Source: Streptomyces sp. NBC_00572
GTDB lineage: Bacteria > Actinomycetota > Actinomycetes > Streptomycetales > Streptomycetaceae
DNA: 64,000 bases
Direction of reading: 5' to 3'
Assembly: GCF_026341815.1 (NCBI RefSeq)
Contig: NZ_JAPENX010000001.1
Coordinates: forward strand, 6,324,001-6,388,000
Shown: positions 1-7,388 of the stretch, piece after piece
How the letters are laid out: the number at the start of each line of letters is the position of its first letter
Position numbering within the stretch: the stretch's first letter is position 1
Position numbers and translations under genes: made by a program
Notes under the pieces: generated by a model
The model's database searches: none
What the model saw: the letters and a program-made list of their open reading frames with translations, nothing else
What the model was told of the DNA's origin: nothing

Positions 1-723
1 GAGTACACGGAGGACCCGTCCACGGGGTACGAGGAGAGCCACCGTCCGGCAGACGGCCGGGCACGGCCCCGGCCCGGCGACCTGACCCTCGACGCCGCCG
101 CTCTTGCCGGGCTCCTCGCCCTGACCACCGGCCGGCCGATGGCCGCGTACGTCGTCGTGAGCCATGTACTCGACGCCGCCCGGGGCGGCCCCGCCGACTC
201 CGCCGCCCAACTGCGCTGCCACCTCGTGCGGGTCTTCGCCCTCACGGGCCTCGGCCGGCTCGCCGAGGCCCGGGACCGGGCGACGGCCCTGCGCACCCTG
301 TGCGAGGGGCTGGACGAGCACTGGACCCGGACGGCCCTGGAGTACCAGCTCGCCCTCACGGGTCTCCTGGAGGGTGACCCGGCGGCGGCCGCCGGGCACG
401 CGCGCGCGATGCTCGAAGGCACCAGGGGACTCGGCGCGAGCCTCGGTGTCGCCCTCGGGCTCGACGTCCTCGCCACCGCTCTCGCCGCGGCCGGGGACGG
501 CGAGCGCGCGGCCGACGTCTCGGGCACGGGGGAGGCGTTCTGGCGCTCCACGGGCCAGCCCCGGCGCGGTCTGCCGGGCCTGCGCGCCATGCACGAGAAG
601 TACACGGACACCGTCCGCGCGACGATCGGCGAACCGGCCTACGAGGAGATCTTCGTACGCGCCCTCACCGGCCTCCCCCAGGACGGCCTCGACCGGGCAC
701 TGCGCGGTTCCCGGCACTCCTAG
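1..723 (+). CDS. C-terminal part of a large helical-repeat regulator (5' end outside window)
   Basis: The frame is open from base 1 and stops at 721-723, so 240 residues of the C-terminus are visible and the start lies upstream. The sequence is alanine/leucine-rich with helical pairs of TPR type, such as GLGRLAEARDRATALRTL and LEGDPAAAAGHARAML. Its ending, with an E-F/L-W-R-x-T-G-Q-P segment followed by an L-R-A-x-H helix, resembles the tails of Streptomyces AAA-ATPase regulators of the AfsR/SARP or LAL kind. There is no LuxR helix-turn-helix at the C-terminus, which argues against a LAL protein. A perfect 31-bp hairpin lies downstream. The family assignment is an inference from the tail alone; the reading frame itself is secure. 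Confidence 0.6.
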   Translation, partial: EYTEDPSTGYEESHRPADGRARPRPGDLTLDAAALAGLLALTTGRPMAAYVVVSHVLDAARGGPADSAAQLRCHLVRVFALTGLGRLAEARDRATALRTLCEGLDEHWTRTALEYQLALTGLLEGDPAAAAGHARAMLEGTRGLGASLGVALGLDVLATALAAAGDGERAADVSGTGEAFWRSTGQPRRGLPGLRAMHEKYTDTVRATIGEPAYEEIFVRALTGLPQDGLDRALRGSRHS

Positions 724-771
724 GTCGTGTCCGGAGAGTCCCGCCTGGCCCGCGGCGCCTGGCAACGACGT

Positions 772-837
772 AGGGGTGTCTTGTCGATCAGGCCCGATCA
801 GGGCTACCTGATCGGGCCTGATCGACAAGACACCCCT
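772..837. terminator. Perfect 31-bp stem, 4-nt loop, between convergent genes
   Basis: Bases 772-802 and 807-837 are exact reverse complements, separated by GCTA at 803-806. It sits 49 bp after the stop at 723 and 22 bp before the stop of the converging gene at 860, so it probably terminates both transcripts. No U-tract follows, as is common in Streptomyces. The stem is much longer than most terminators. Confidence 0.8.
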
Positions 838-859
838 GGGCCCGGGCCGGCTTCGAAGC

Positions 860-1141
860 CTAGGCCTGGAGAATCCTGCGCTTCTGTTCCTCGAACTCAC
901 TGTCGGTGAGTACGCCCTGGTCCCTGAGCTCGCCGAGCTGCTTGAGCTGGTCGATCTTGCTCGTCATGTCGGAGCCCGCCGGAGGGGGCGCGGCCGCGGG
1001 CGGCGGTGGCGGAGCTGCGTATTCCTGTTCCTGCTGTGCCGCCCACCGCCCCTGCTGGCGGCGGCTCACCCGGTTCGACACGGCGGTTGCGGTTCCGGCG
1101 ACGACGGCCGTACGCGCGACGCCGCGGAGGAGGCCTGGCAT
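860..1141 (-). CDS. Short SHOCT-domain protein
   Basis: This 93-residue protein starts at the ATG at 1141. It has a short hydrophobic or basic N-terminus (about 1-30) containing VARTAVVAGTATAVSNRV, then a glutamine/proline-rich linker with PPPPPAAAPPP (about 35-55). The C-terminal 30 residues match the SHOCT (short C-terminal) domain: IDQLKQLGELRDQGVLTD followed by EFEEQKRRIL. SHOCT domains are common at the ends of bacterial membrane or oligomeric proteins and act as small interaction modules; no enzymatic role is known. The next gene upstream on the same strand is 1181-1624, only 39 bp away, so the two are probably co-transcribed. Confidence 0.85.
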   Translation of the reverse strand: MPGLLRGVARTAVVAGTATAVSNRVSRRQQGRWAAQQEQEYAAPPPPPAAAPPPAGSDMTSKIDQLKQLGELRDQGVLTDSEFEEQKRRILQA

Positions 1142-1180
1142 GGAGGTTCCCTTCTGTTCCTCGACTGACGTCGGCCGACG

Positions 1181-1624
1181 TCAGCGAGCGTCGTCCGTGA
1201 TGTCGAGCGCGGCCATGACGGCGGGGACCGGGATCCGCCCGGAGGCGACCACCTGGGCACCGCCGCGGGACAGGGCCGCCGCGAAGGGCGCGGCCCAACG
1301 GTTCTCGTAGACCAGAATGCCGGCGGAACTGCCCGGCTGCAGGGCGGCTGCGGCCTCTTCGAGGTCGTCCTGACCGAGGAGTCCGGAGGAGGCGCCCTCG
1401 AAGACCGCCAGGTCGAGCTCGCCGTCGCCGGTGAGGTCGGCGATCTCCAGGCCGCTCACGGAGCCGTCCTCCTCCTTCCTGACGAAAGTCAGGTCGAGGA
1501 TGCGAATGAGGCCACGGTCCACGAGATCGACCAGGAGGGGCAGGCCCTCGCCCGTCATTCGGTTGCCTGGGAACTCCACGATCAGATAGTCGATCGGTCC
1601 CAGCTCTTCGGCTTCGTCGTTCAC
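1181..1624 (-). CDS. DUF6325-type protein
   Basis: This 147-residue acidic protein begins MNDEAEELGPIDYLIVEFPG and contains a hydrophobic strand with ILVYENRWAAPFAAAL near residue 105-120. It resembles the DUF6325 family, a two-domain ferredoxin-like fold with DUF1269-like repeats. The partner gene 39 bp downstream encodes a SHOCT protein, and the two families often occur side by side in actinobacteria. No catalytic motif is seen. The start ATG at 1622-1624 gives the family's usual N-terminus, starting just before the conserved GPIDYLVVEFPG-like strand. Function is unknown. Confidence 0.8.
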   Translation of the reverse strand: MNDEAEELGPIDYLIVEFPGNRMTGEGLPLLVDLVDRGLIRILDLTFVRKEEDGSVSGLEIADLTGDGELDLAVFEGASSGLLGQDDLEEAAAALQPGSSAGILVYENRWAAPFAAALSRGGAQVVASGRIPVPAVMAALDITDDAR

Positions 1625-1955
1625 GGCGCAACCCCTGGTGTCGTGGCTTTCAGTGGATCCATTGCATCACCGGGCCGGTTCCCGCGCATGTTGGTACGGC
1701 GCGGACCACCTCCGCGGCGAGGCGGGACCGCCTCGCCGCGGAGGTGCGCTGTCGGTGCCGTCCCCTACGCTCCCGGTTGGAGTATCCGGATCGCGCCCAG
1801 GGCAACTGCACCGTGCTCTCTCGCGACGGCGAGCCCGCTGGGATCGGCTCCTGGGGAGTGACCGCCGACCAGGGGGTGTCGTGTCGTTCACGATCACTCC
1901 TAGGCCCGGCCCGTGCCGAGGTGCCACGCCCCCGCCCGCGGCGCACCATGAGGGC
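1625..1955. other. 331-bp divergent intergenic region with a 40-nt palindrome
   Basis: No convincing gene lies here. The region separates the DUF6325/SHOCT pair (minus) from the molybdoenzyme gene (plus) and must carry both promoters. It contains a near-perfect 40-nt palindrome at 1707-1746. A weak inverted repeat (GGAGTGA and TCACTCC) flanks about 1854-1900. I do not see a clear -10/-35 pair. Confidence 0.6.
1707..1746. repeat. 19-bp inverted repeat with 2-nt centre
   Basis: Bases 1707-1725 pair perfectly with 1728-1746 around the central GA. It lies between divergent genes, so it is not an ordinary 3' terminator of either. It could be a protein-binding site, a cruciform, or the terminator of a short unannotated transcript. 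Confidence 0.75.
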
Positions 1956-3104
1956 ATGGACGGATCCCTGAGTGGTCTGAGCGACATCAGCACACCAGGA
2001 CGCGTGGCCGGCCCGGACGAGGGCGTCACCGCGCAGGAGCTGGCCCTTGCCGCCCGCAACCACGGACTGCCCCTGGAAGCCCTGCGGTACGACGTCACCC
2101 CGCCCGGACTCCACTACGTCCTCGTGCACTACGACATCCCCGACACCGCCGCCGACGGCTGGCGGCTCACCGTCGGAGGCCGGGTCCTCCGGAGCCTCGC
2201 CCTGGACCTGGACGCACTCCGCTCCCGGCCCTCCGTCACCCGCCGGGTGACCCTGGAGTGCGCGGGGAACGGGCGCGCCCGGCTGTCGCCCCGCCCCGTC
2301 AGCCAGCCCTGGCTGGTCGAGGCCGTCGGGACCGCCGACTGGACCGGCGTCCCCCTCGCGACACTGCTCGCGGAGGCGGGGATCGCTGAGGACGCCGTCG
2401 AGGCGGTCTTCACGGGCGCCGACCACGGTGTGGAGCGGGGCGTCGAGCAGGACTACCGGCGGAGCCTCCCGCTGACGACGGCCGCCGACCCGGCCCGGGA
2501 CGTCCTCGTCGCGTACGCCATGAACGGGGCGCCCCTGCCCCCGCAGCACGGCAGCCCGCTCCGGCTCGTCGTCCCCGGCTGGTACGGCATGGCCCATGTG
2601 AAGTGGCTCCACGACATCACGCTCACCGACGCCCCGTACACCGGCTTCCAGCAGCACGTGGCCTATCGCCTGCGGCAGGGGCCCGAGGACCCGGGAGAGC
2701 CGGTCACCCTCATCGCGCCCCGGGCCCTGATGGCGCCGCCCGGGTTCCCCGACTTCATGTCCAGGACCCGGGTGGTCCGCCCGGGGCCCGTTCCGCTCGC
2801 CGGGCGCGCCTGGTCGGGCCACGGTCCGGTCACCCGCGTCGAGGTGAGCGAGGACGGCGGGGCGGCCTGGACCGAGGCCGAGGTCGTACGGGACCCGGCG
2901 CACCCCTGGGCCTGGTCCGCCTGGCGGACCACCTGGACGGCGACACCGGGCCTGCGCCATCTGACCGTGCGGGCCACCGACGCCGAGGGCAACGTCCAGC
3001 CGCTGGTCGAACCCTGGAACCGCGGCGGCTTCGCCAACAACCTCGTGCAGCGCGTCGAGGTTCTCTGCACCCCTGACGCGACCGCGGCCCGAGAGACGGC
3101 GTAG
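1956..3104 (+). CDS. Sulfite-oxidase-like molybdopterin oxidoreductase
   Basis: This 382-residue protein contains the oxidoreductase molybdopterin-binding domain (about 35-230) followed by a Mo-co dimerisation, immunoglobulin-like domain (about 250-375). The motif VTLECAGNGR carries Cys102, the expected molybdenum-ligating cysteine of the SUOX family. The HYVLVHYDIP segment and the CAGNGRARLSPRP region are typical of bacterial members. The C-terminal domain contains the expected ISR.W.G and VEVS.DGG.W patterns. I chose ATG 1956 because the sequence before it in frame has no family resemblance. No signal peptide is seen, so it is probably cytoplasmic, unlike periplasmic YedY. The natural substrate (sulfite or another oxo-acceptor) cannot be fixed. 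No heme domain is present. Confidence 0.85.
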   Translation: MDGSLSGLSDISTPGRVAGPDEGVTAQELALAARNHGLPLEALRYDVTPPGLHYVLVHYDIPDTAADGWRLTVGGRVLRSLALDLDALRSRPSVTRRVTLECAGNGRARLSPRPVSQPWLVEAVGTADWTGVPLATLLAEAGIAEDAVEAVFTGADHGVERGVEQDYRRSLPLTTAADPARDVLVAYAMNGAPLPPQHGSPLRLVVPGWYGMAHVKWLHDITLTDAPYTGFQQHVAYRLRQGPEDPGEPVTLIAPRALMAPPGFPDFMSRTRVVRPGPVPLAGRAWSGHGPVTRVEVSEDGGAAWTEAEVVRDPAHPWAWSAWRTTWTATPGLRHLTVRATDAEGNVQPLVEPWNRGGFANNLVQRVEVLCTPDATAARETA

Positions 3105-3146
3105 CCACCGCCGGGCCCGGCCCTGCGGGCAGACGGCGCTACTTTC

Positions 3147-3170
3147 CGGACACGACCCGGGCCGTGTCCG
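3147..3170. terminator. Imperfect 24-nt inverted repeat after the molybdoenzyme gene
   Basis: CGGACACG at 3147-3154 and CGTGTCCG at 3163-3170 are exact complements, with more pairing in the centre (CCC/GGG). It begins 43 bp after the stop at 3104. It is a plausible terminator but could also be an operator upstream of nadE. Confidence 0.45.
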
Positions 3171-3366
3171 CCCGGCGGGCCGCGCCGACCAGGGCTGACC
3201 GACCCGTCACGTGAGGACGGCGGCCGGGCACACATGCGTCCGGCCACCGCCGCGCGGCCCCTTCCGGAGCCTGACCTGCCTTTTCGGGTACGGGGCAGGG
3301 CGACGGGCCCCGGCCCGGGTGCGTAAAGTCGACCCCCGTAGCCCCTGACCTGACGAGGAGACCTCC

Positions 3367-4197
3367 GTGACCGACCCGGCGTCCACCGCCCTCCAGCAGC
3401 AGATCGCCCGGGACCTCCAGGTGGCCGAGACCTTCGACCCGCGGGCCGAGATCGAGCGCCGCGTGGCCTTCCTCACCGAGCGGCTCACCTCCACCGGGCT
3501 CCGCTCCCTCGTCCTCGGCATCAGCGGCGGCGTCGACTCCACCACCGCCGGACGGCTCTGCCAGCTCGCCGTGGAGCGGGCCCGCGCCGCCGGCCACGAG
3601 GCCACCTTCTACGCGATGCGCCTGCCGTACGGCGTCCAGGCCGACGAGAAGGACGCGCAGACCGCCCTCGACTTCATCCGCGCCGACGAGGTCCTCACCG
3701 TGGACGTCAAGGCGGCCAGCGACGCGGCCCTCGACGCCGGTCTCGCCGGCGGCGTGACCTTCCGCGACGCACACCACCAGGACTTCGTGCAGGGCAACAT
3801 CAAGGCCCGCCAGCGGATGATCGCCCAGTACACGGTCGCCGGGGCGAACGACGGACTCGTCGTCGGCACCGACCACGCCGCGGAGGCCGTCTCCGGCTTC
3901 TTCACCAAGTTCGGCGACGGCGCCGCCGACGTCGTCCCGCTCACCGGTCTGACCAAGCGGCGCGTCCGCGCCGTCGCGGCCGAGCTCGGCGCCCCGGCCG
4001 AGCTGGTGTGGAAGACCCCCACGGCCGACCTGGAGACCCTCGACCCGGGCAAGCCCGACGAGGACGCGCTCGGCGTCACCTACGACGACATCGACGACTT
4101 CCTGGAGGGGAAGCCGGTCGCCGAGGCCGCCTTCGCCACGATCGTGCGCCGCTACGAGCTCACCGAGCACAAGAGGCAGCTGCCGATCGCTCCCTGA
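3367..4197 (+). CDS. nadE: Ammonia-dependent NAD(+) synthetase
   Basis: NadE catalyses the last step of NAD synthesis, ATP-dependent amidation of deamido-NAD with ammonia. The 276-residue length matches the ammonia-dependent class, which lacks the N-terminal glutaminase domain. The PP-loop motif LGISGGVDSTTAGRL lies near residues 48-62. The motif VVGTDHAAEAVSGFFTKFGDG, conserved in this class, is near 159-179. The C-terminal LPIAP ending is also typical. The start is GTG at 3367, preceded by GACGAGGAGACC as ribosome site. It stands alone, with a different family on each side. Confidence 0.97.
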   Translation: MTDPASTALQQQIARDLQVAETFDPRAEIERRVAFLTERLTSTGLRSLVLGISGGVDSTTAGRLCQLAVERARAAGHEATFYAMRLPYGVQADEKDAQTALDFIRADEVLTVDVKAASDAALDAGLAGGVTFRDAHHQDFVQGNIKARQRMIAQYTVAGANDGLVVGTDHAAEAVSGFFTKFGDGAADVVPLTGLTKRRVRAVAAELGAPAELVWKTPTADLETLDPGKPDEDALGVTYDDIDDFLEGKPVAEAAFATIVRRYELTEHKRQLPIAP

Positions 4198-4289
4198 GCC
4201 ACCCGGCCGCACCCTGAGCGGCGGGCGGCGGACACCCGGCGGATCCTGGAGGGGGTGCCTCGCAACGAGCCCCCGGAAAGGAGCACGCC

Positions 4290-4679
4290 ATGTTCGGCGA
4301 AACCTCGGCATTCAGCGGTTTCTCGGTCGACGACCTGGACGCCGCCCGGCGCTTCTACGGAGAGACCCTTGGCCTGAAGGTGGGCGAGGAGGGGCAGGGC
4401 GACATGCGGATGCTCTTCCTCACCCTGGGCGGCGGGGCGCGGGTCTTCGTCTACCCGAAGGACAATCACGCCCCGGCGACCTTCACGATCCTCAACTTCG
4501 AGGTCGACGACATCGACCGGGCCGTGGACGAGCTGACGGGGCGCGGAGTGACCCTGGAGCGGTACGACGGCTTCGAGGCCGACGCCAAGGGCATCGTGCG
4601 GGTCGAGGGCGGACCGGCCATCGCGTGGTTCACGGACCCGGCGGGCAACGTCCTGTCGGTCATCCAGGAGAACAGCTGA
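4290..4679 (+). CDS. VOC (glyoxalase/bleomycin-resistance) family protein
   Basis: This 129-residue single VOC domain has the signature FSVDDLDAARRFYGETLGL at residues 9-27 and a second half with FEVDDIDRAVDEL, ending in AWFTDPAGNVLSVIQE. Glutamates and histidines that would bind metal are only partly present, so it may be a non-catalytic or ligand-binding member. The ribosome site GGAAAGGAG is 6-7 bp before the ATG. Its last codons and stop are duplicated downstream (4668-4730). The substrate cannot be predicted. Confidence 0.85.
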   Translation: MFGETSAFSGFSVDDLDAARRFYGETLGLKVGEEGQGDMRMLFLTLGGGARVFVYPKDNHAPATFTILNFEVDDIDRAVDELTGRGVTLERYDGFEADAKGIVRVEGGPAIAWFTDPAGNVLSVIQENS

Positions 4680-4730
4680 CCGGTCCTCCGGGAGAACAGC
4701 TGACCGGTCCTCACGGAAGACCGCTGACCG
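4668..4730 (+). repeat. Tandem repeat (24-25 bp, about 2.6 copies) spanning a stop codon
   Basis: Unit 1 is 4668-4691, unit 2 is 4692-4716, and a partial, diverged unit 3 is 4717-4730. Each contains AGCTGACC or CGCTGACC, so the TGA stop of the VOC gene is itself duplicated. It looks like a recent local slippage duplication. Confidence 0.8.
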
Positions 4731-4828
4731 CAATCGCCCGGACGTCGGCGTAGCTCACCGGCGCGGTCCCCGCCCCCGAACGGACCGGCCCGCGTGCGCG
4801 GCAGCCGCGTACCGCCTCGAATGGGAGG

Positions 4829-5509
4829 GTGATCGCGCCGCCCGACGACTGCCTCGCCCGCAACGAGTGGATCTGCGGCGCCTATGTCTCCACCCGGAGC
4901 GAGATCCTCACCGACGCCGTCGTCCAGCACCTCCAGCTGGCGGGCATCTCCGTTGCCCTCGCCCTGGTGCTCGCCCTGCCCCTCGCGGTCGCCGCCCGCC
5001 GCTGGCGCTGGGCGTCCGGGCCGATCCTGGGCGTCACCACGCTCCTGTACACGATTCCGGCGCTCGCGATGTTCTCGCTGCTCCTGCCCGTGTACGGACT
5101 CTCCGCCGCGCTGGTCGTGGCCGGCCTCGTCCTGTACTCGCTCACCCTCCTCGTCCGGAACACCCTCGCCGGGCTCCGCGCCGTCCCCGAGGAGACCCGC
5201 CAGGCCGCCCGCGGCCTCGGGTACGGCCCGGTCCGGCTCCTTGTCGCCGTCGAGCTGCCGCTCGCCGTGCCCGCCGCCATGGCGGGGCTGCGGATCGCCA
5301 CCGTCTCCGCCGTCTCCCTGGTCACGATCGGCGCGATCGTCGGCCACGGCGGTCTCGGCAACCTCATCTACTCCGGGATGAACACCTACTTCAAGGCCCA
5401 GGTCCTCACCGCGTCGGTGCTGTGCGTCCTGATCGCGATCGCCGCCGACCTGCTCCTCCTCGGCACGCAACGCCTGCTCACGCCATGGACGCGCGGGCAG
5501 GCGGCATGA
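4829..5509 (+). CDS. Osmoprotectant (glycine betaine/choline) ABC transporter permease 1
   Basis: This 226-residue membrane protein of the OpuB/ProW family has about five to six helices, including LQLAGISVALALVLALPLAV (about 32-51). The EAA-loop motif ETRQAARGLGYGPVRLLVAVELPLAVP (about 113-139) is the site where the ATPase docks. The N-terminus DDCLARNEWICGAYV is characteristic of actinobacterial ProW-like proteins. The start is GTG at 4829. It is followed 49 bp later by a second permease and then a binding lipoprotein. No ATPase gene lies nearby. Confidence 0.9.
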   Translation: MIAPPDDCLARNEWICGAYVSTRSEILTDAVVQHLQLAGISVALALVLALPLAVAARRWRWASGPILGVTTLLYTIPALAMFSLLLPVYGLSAALVVAGLVLYSLTLLVRNTLAGLRAVPEETRQAARGLGYGPVRLLVAVELPLAVPAAMAGLRIATVSAVSLVTIGAIVGHGGLGNLIYSGMNTYFKAQVLTASVLCVLIAIAADLLLLGTQRLLTPWTRGQAA

Positions 5510-5558
5510 CCGGCTCACGGGCCTGCGGGACCATCCCCTCGACCCGCGGGACGGCCGT

Positions 5559-6233
5559 ATGACCACCCTCGCCGACGCCTGGTCCTGGCTCACCACCTCC
5601 GCGCACTGGTCCGGGGAGAACGGCATCTGGCACCGGCTCGCCGAGCACCTCTTCCTCACGGTCGTCAGCCTCGTCATCAGCTGTGCGATCGCCCTGCCGG
5701 TCGCCCTCGTCCTCGGGCACCTCGGCAAGGGCGGCGCGCTCGCCGTGAACCTCTCCAACGTCGGCCGGGCCGTCCCCACCTTCGCCGTCCTCGTCCTGCT
5801 CCTCCTCAGCCCGATCGGCTCGTACGGCGAGTGGCCGACGATCATCGCCCTCGTCCTGTTCGCCGTACCCCCGCTGCTGACCAACGCCTACGTGGGGATG
5901 CGGGGCGTCGACCCCGATGTCGTACGGGCCGCCCGGGGCATGGGCATGACCGGCGGCCAGACCCTCGCCCGGGTCGAACTGCCGCTCGCACTGCCGCTGA
6001 TTCTCACCGGCGTACGGATCGCCGCCGTCCAGCTCGTCGCCACCGCGACCGTGGCCGCGCTCGCGGGTGGCGGCGGGCTCGGCCGGATCATCACGGCCGG
6101 GTTCAATCTCGCCTCCACCCCGCAGGTCGTCGCCGGAGCCTGTCTCGTCGCGGTGCTCGCGCTGCTCGTGGAGGGGGTCTTCGAGGCCGTCCAGCGCCTC
6201 GCCCCCGCAGGCGCACGGGGGAGCGGCGGGTGA
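5559..6233 (+). CDS. Osmoprotectant ABC transporter permease 2
   Basis: This 224-residue permease is of the same family as its upstream neighbour. Helices include HLFLTVVSLVISCAIALPVA (about 30-49), and the EAA loop has DVVRAARGMGMTGGQTLARV followed by ELPLALP (about 120-146). The final TGA overlaps the GTG start of the binding protein gene (GTGA at 6230-6233), so the two are translationally coupled. Two different permeases forming a heterodimer is the normal arrangement in OpuB/OpuC-type importers. Confidence 0.9.
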   Translation: MTTLADAWSWLTTSAHWSGENGIWHRLAEHLFLTVVSLVISCAIALPVALVLGHLGKGGALAVNLSNVGRAVPTFAVLVLLLLSPIGSYGEWPTIIALVLFAVPPLLTNAYVGMRGVDPDVVRAARGMGMTGGQTLARVELPLALPLILTGVRIAAVQLVATATVAALAGGGGLGRIITAGFNLASTPQVVAGACLVAVLALLVEGVFEAVQRLAPAGARGSGG

Positions 6234-7198
6234 CCGGAGCGCCCCGACGGCCCGGAGCCGCCGCCCTCGGAGTCCTCCTGGCGGCCTGCGCCGCCCTCGG
6301 CGGCTGCTCCACGGGCCCGTCCCTTGAGGACCAGGGCGAGGTCACCGCCCCACCGGGGGACAGCCGCCGGCTCATCGTCGGCTCGGCCGGTTTCACCGAG
6401 AGCGACCTGCTGGCCCAGATGTACGCCCTGCTGCTGGAAGAGGCCGGGTACGGCACGAAGATCCTCTCCGTCACCAACCGTGAGCTGTACGAACCGGCTC
6501 TGGAACGTGGTCAGATCGACGTCGTACCGGAGTACGCGGCGACGTTCGCCGACTGGCTGAACGCCAAGGCCAACGGGGCCGACGCACCGACCGTCGGCTC
6601 GCCCGACCGGGGCGCCACCATGACCGCGCTCCGCGCGCTCGCCGCCCCGCGCGGGCTCAACGTCCTCGACGCGGGCCGCGCCGTCGACCAGAACGCCTTC
6701 GCGGTCACCGCCGCCTTCGCGGCCGAGCACCGTCTGAAGACCCTCAGCGACCTCGGTGCCACCGGCCTCCCCGTCCGGCTCGCCGCCGGTGACGAATGCG
6801 TCCGACGGCCGTACTGCGCCCCCGGTCTGAGGGAGGTCTACGGCATCGACGTGACCGCCGTCGACCCCAAGGGAGTCGGTACGACCCCGGCCAAGCAGGC
6901 CGTCCAGAACGGCGAGGACCAGCTGGTGCTGACCACGACCACCGATGCCACGCTCGACGAGTTCGGGCTCGTGCTCCTCGCCGACGACAGACGTCTGCAG
7001 AACGCCGACCACATCGTCCCCGTCGTCAACCGCGCCCGCGCCGGGAGCGAGGGTGTCGTCCGGGCGCTCTCCCGCCTCAACACGGTCCTGACCACGGCCG
7101 ATCTGGCCCGGCTCAACGAGGAGGTGGACAGCTGGCGGCGCCTCCCGGAGGACGTGGCGCGGAACTATCTCGCGGGGAAGGGGCTCGTCCCGCGCTGA
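6230..7198 (+). CDS. Glycine betaine/osmoprotectant-binding lipoprotein (OpuAC/ProX type)
   Basis: This 322-residue lipoprotein begins at GTG 6230 and has a lipobox in LLAACAALGGC near residues 15-25. The mature part has the signature LIVGSAGFTESDLLAQMYALLLE and the motif GQIDVVPEYAATFADWLN of quaternary-amine-binding proteins. It would capture betaine, choline or a related compound outside the cell and deliver it to the two upstream permeases. The aromatic-cage residues cannot be confirmed from sequence alone. It overlaps the upstream permease by 4 bp. Confidence 0.9.
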   Translation: MTGAPRRPGAAALGVLLAACAALGGCSTGPSLEDQGEVTAPPGDSRRLIVGSAGFTESDLLAQMYALLLEEAGYGTKILSVTNRELYEPALERGQIDVVPEYAATFADWLNAKANGADAPTVGSPDRGATMTALRALAAPRGLNVLDAGRAVDQNAFAVTAAFAAEHRLKTLSDLGATGLPVRLAAGDECVRRPYCAPGLREVYGIDVTAVDPKGVGTTPAKQAVQNGEDQLVLTTTTDATLDEFGLVLLADDRRLQNADHIVPVVNRARAGSEGVVRALSRLNTVLTTADLARLNEEVDSWRRLPEDVARNYLAGKGLVPR

Positions 7199-7312
7199 GG
7201 TCACGAGCCCCTGCAGGCAGGCTCCGCCGCCGGGCCCCGCTGTCAGCCCGCTGAACAGTGTCTCTTGTCATGACCCTTGCGAGCGGGTCCACGGCCCTGC
7301 TATTCATCCGTT

Positions 7313-7325
7313 AGGAAAGTTTCCT
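7313..7325. promoter_or_regulatory. 13-nt perfect palindrome upstream of the GH5 gene
   Basis: AGGAAAGTTTCCT lies 64 bp before the start codon at 7389. Similar TTAGGAAA-type palindromes occur before secreted glycoside-hydrolase genes in Streptomyces, where sugar-responsive repressors act. The identity of the regulator is inference; it is not the CebR consensus. Confidence 0.55.
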
Positions 7326-7388
7326 TCCAGTCCAGTTGTCCAACTGGGCAGTCCCCCCGACCTCGTTCGTCGTACCGTGGAGACCCCC

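Noticed and set aside
1638..1955. Long N-terminal extension of the molybdoenzyme
   Set aside because: The sequence before ATG 1956 is low-complexity, crosses the 40-nt palindrome and has no family similarity.
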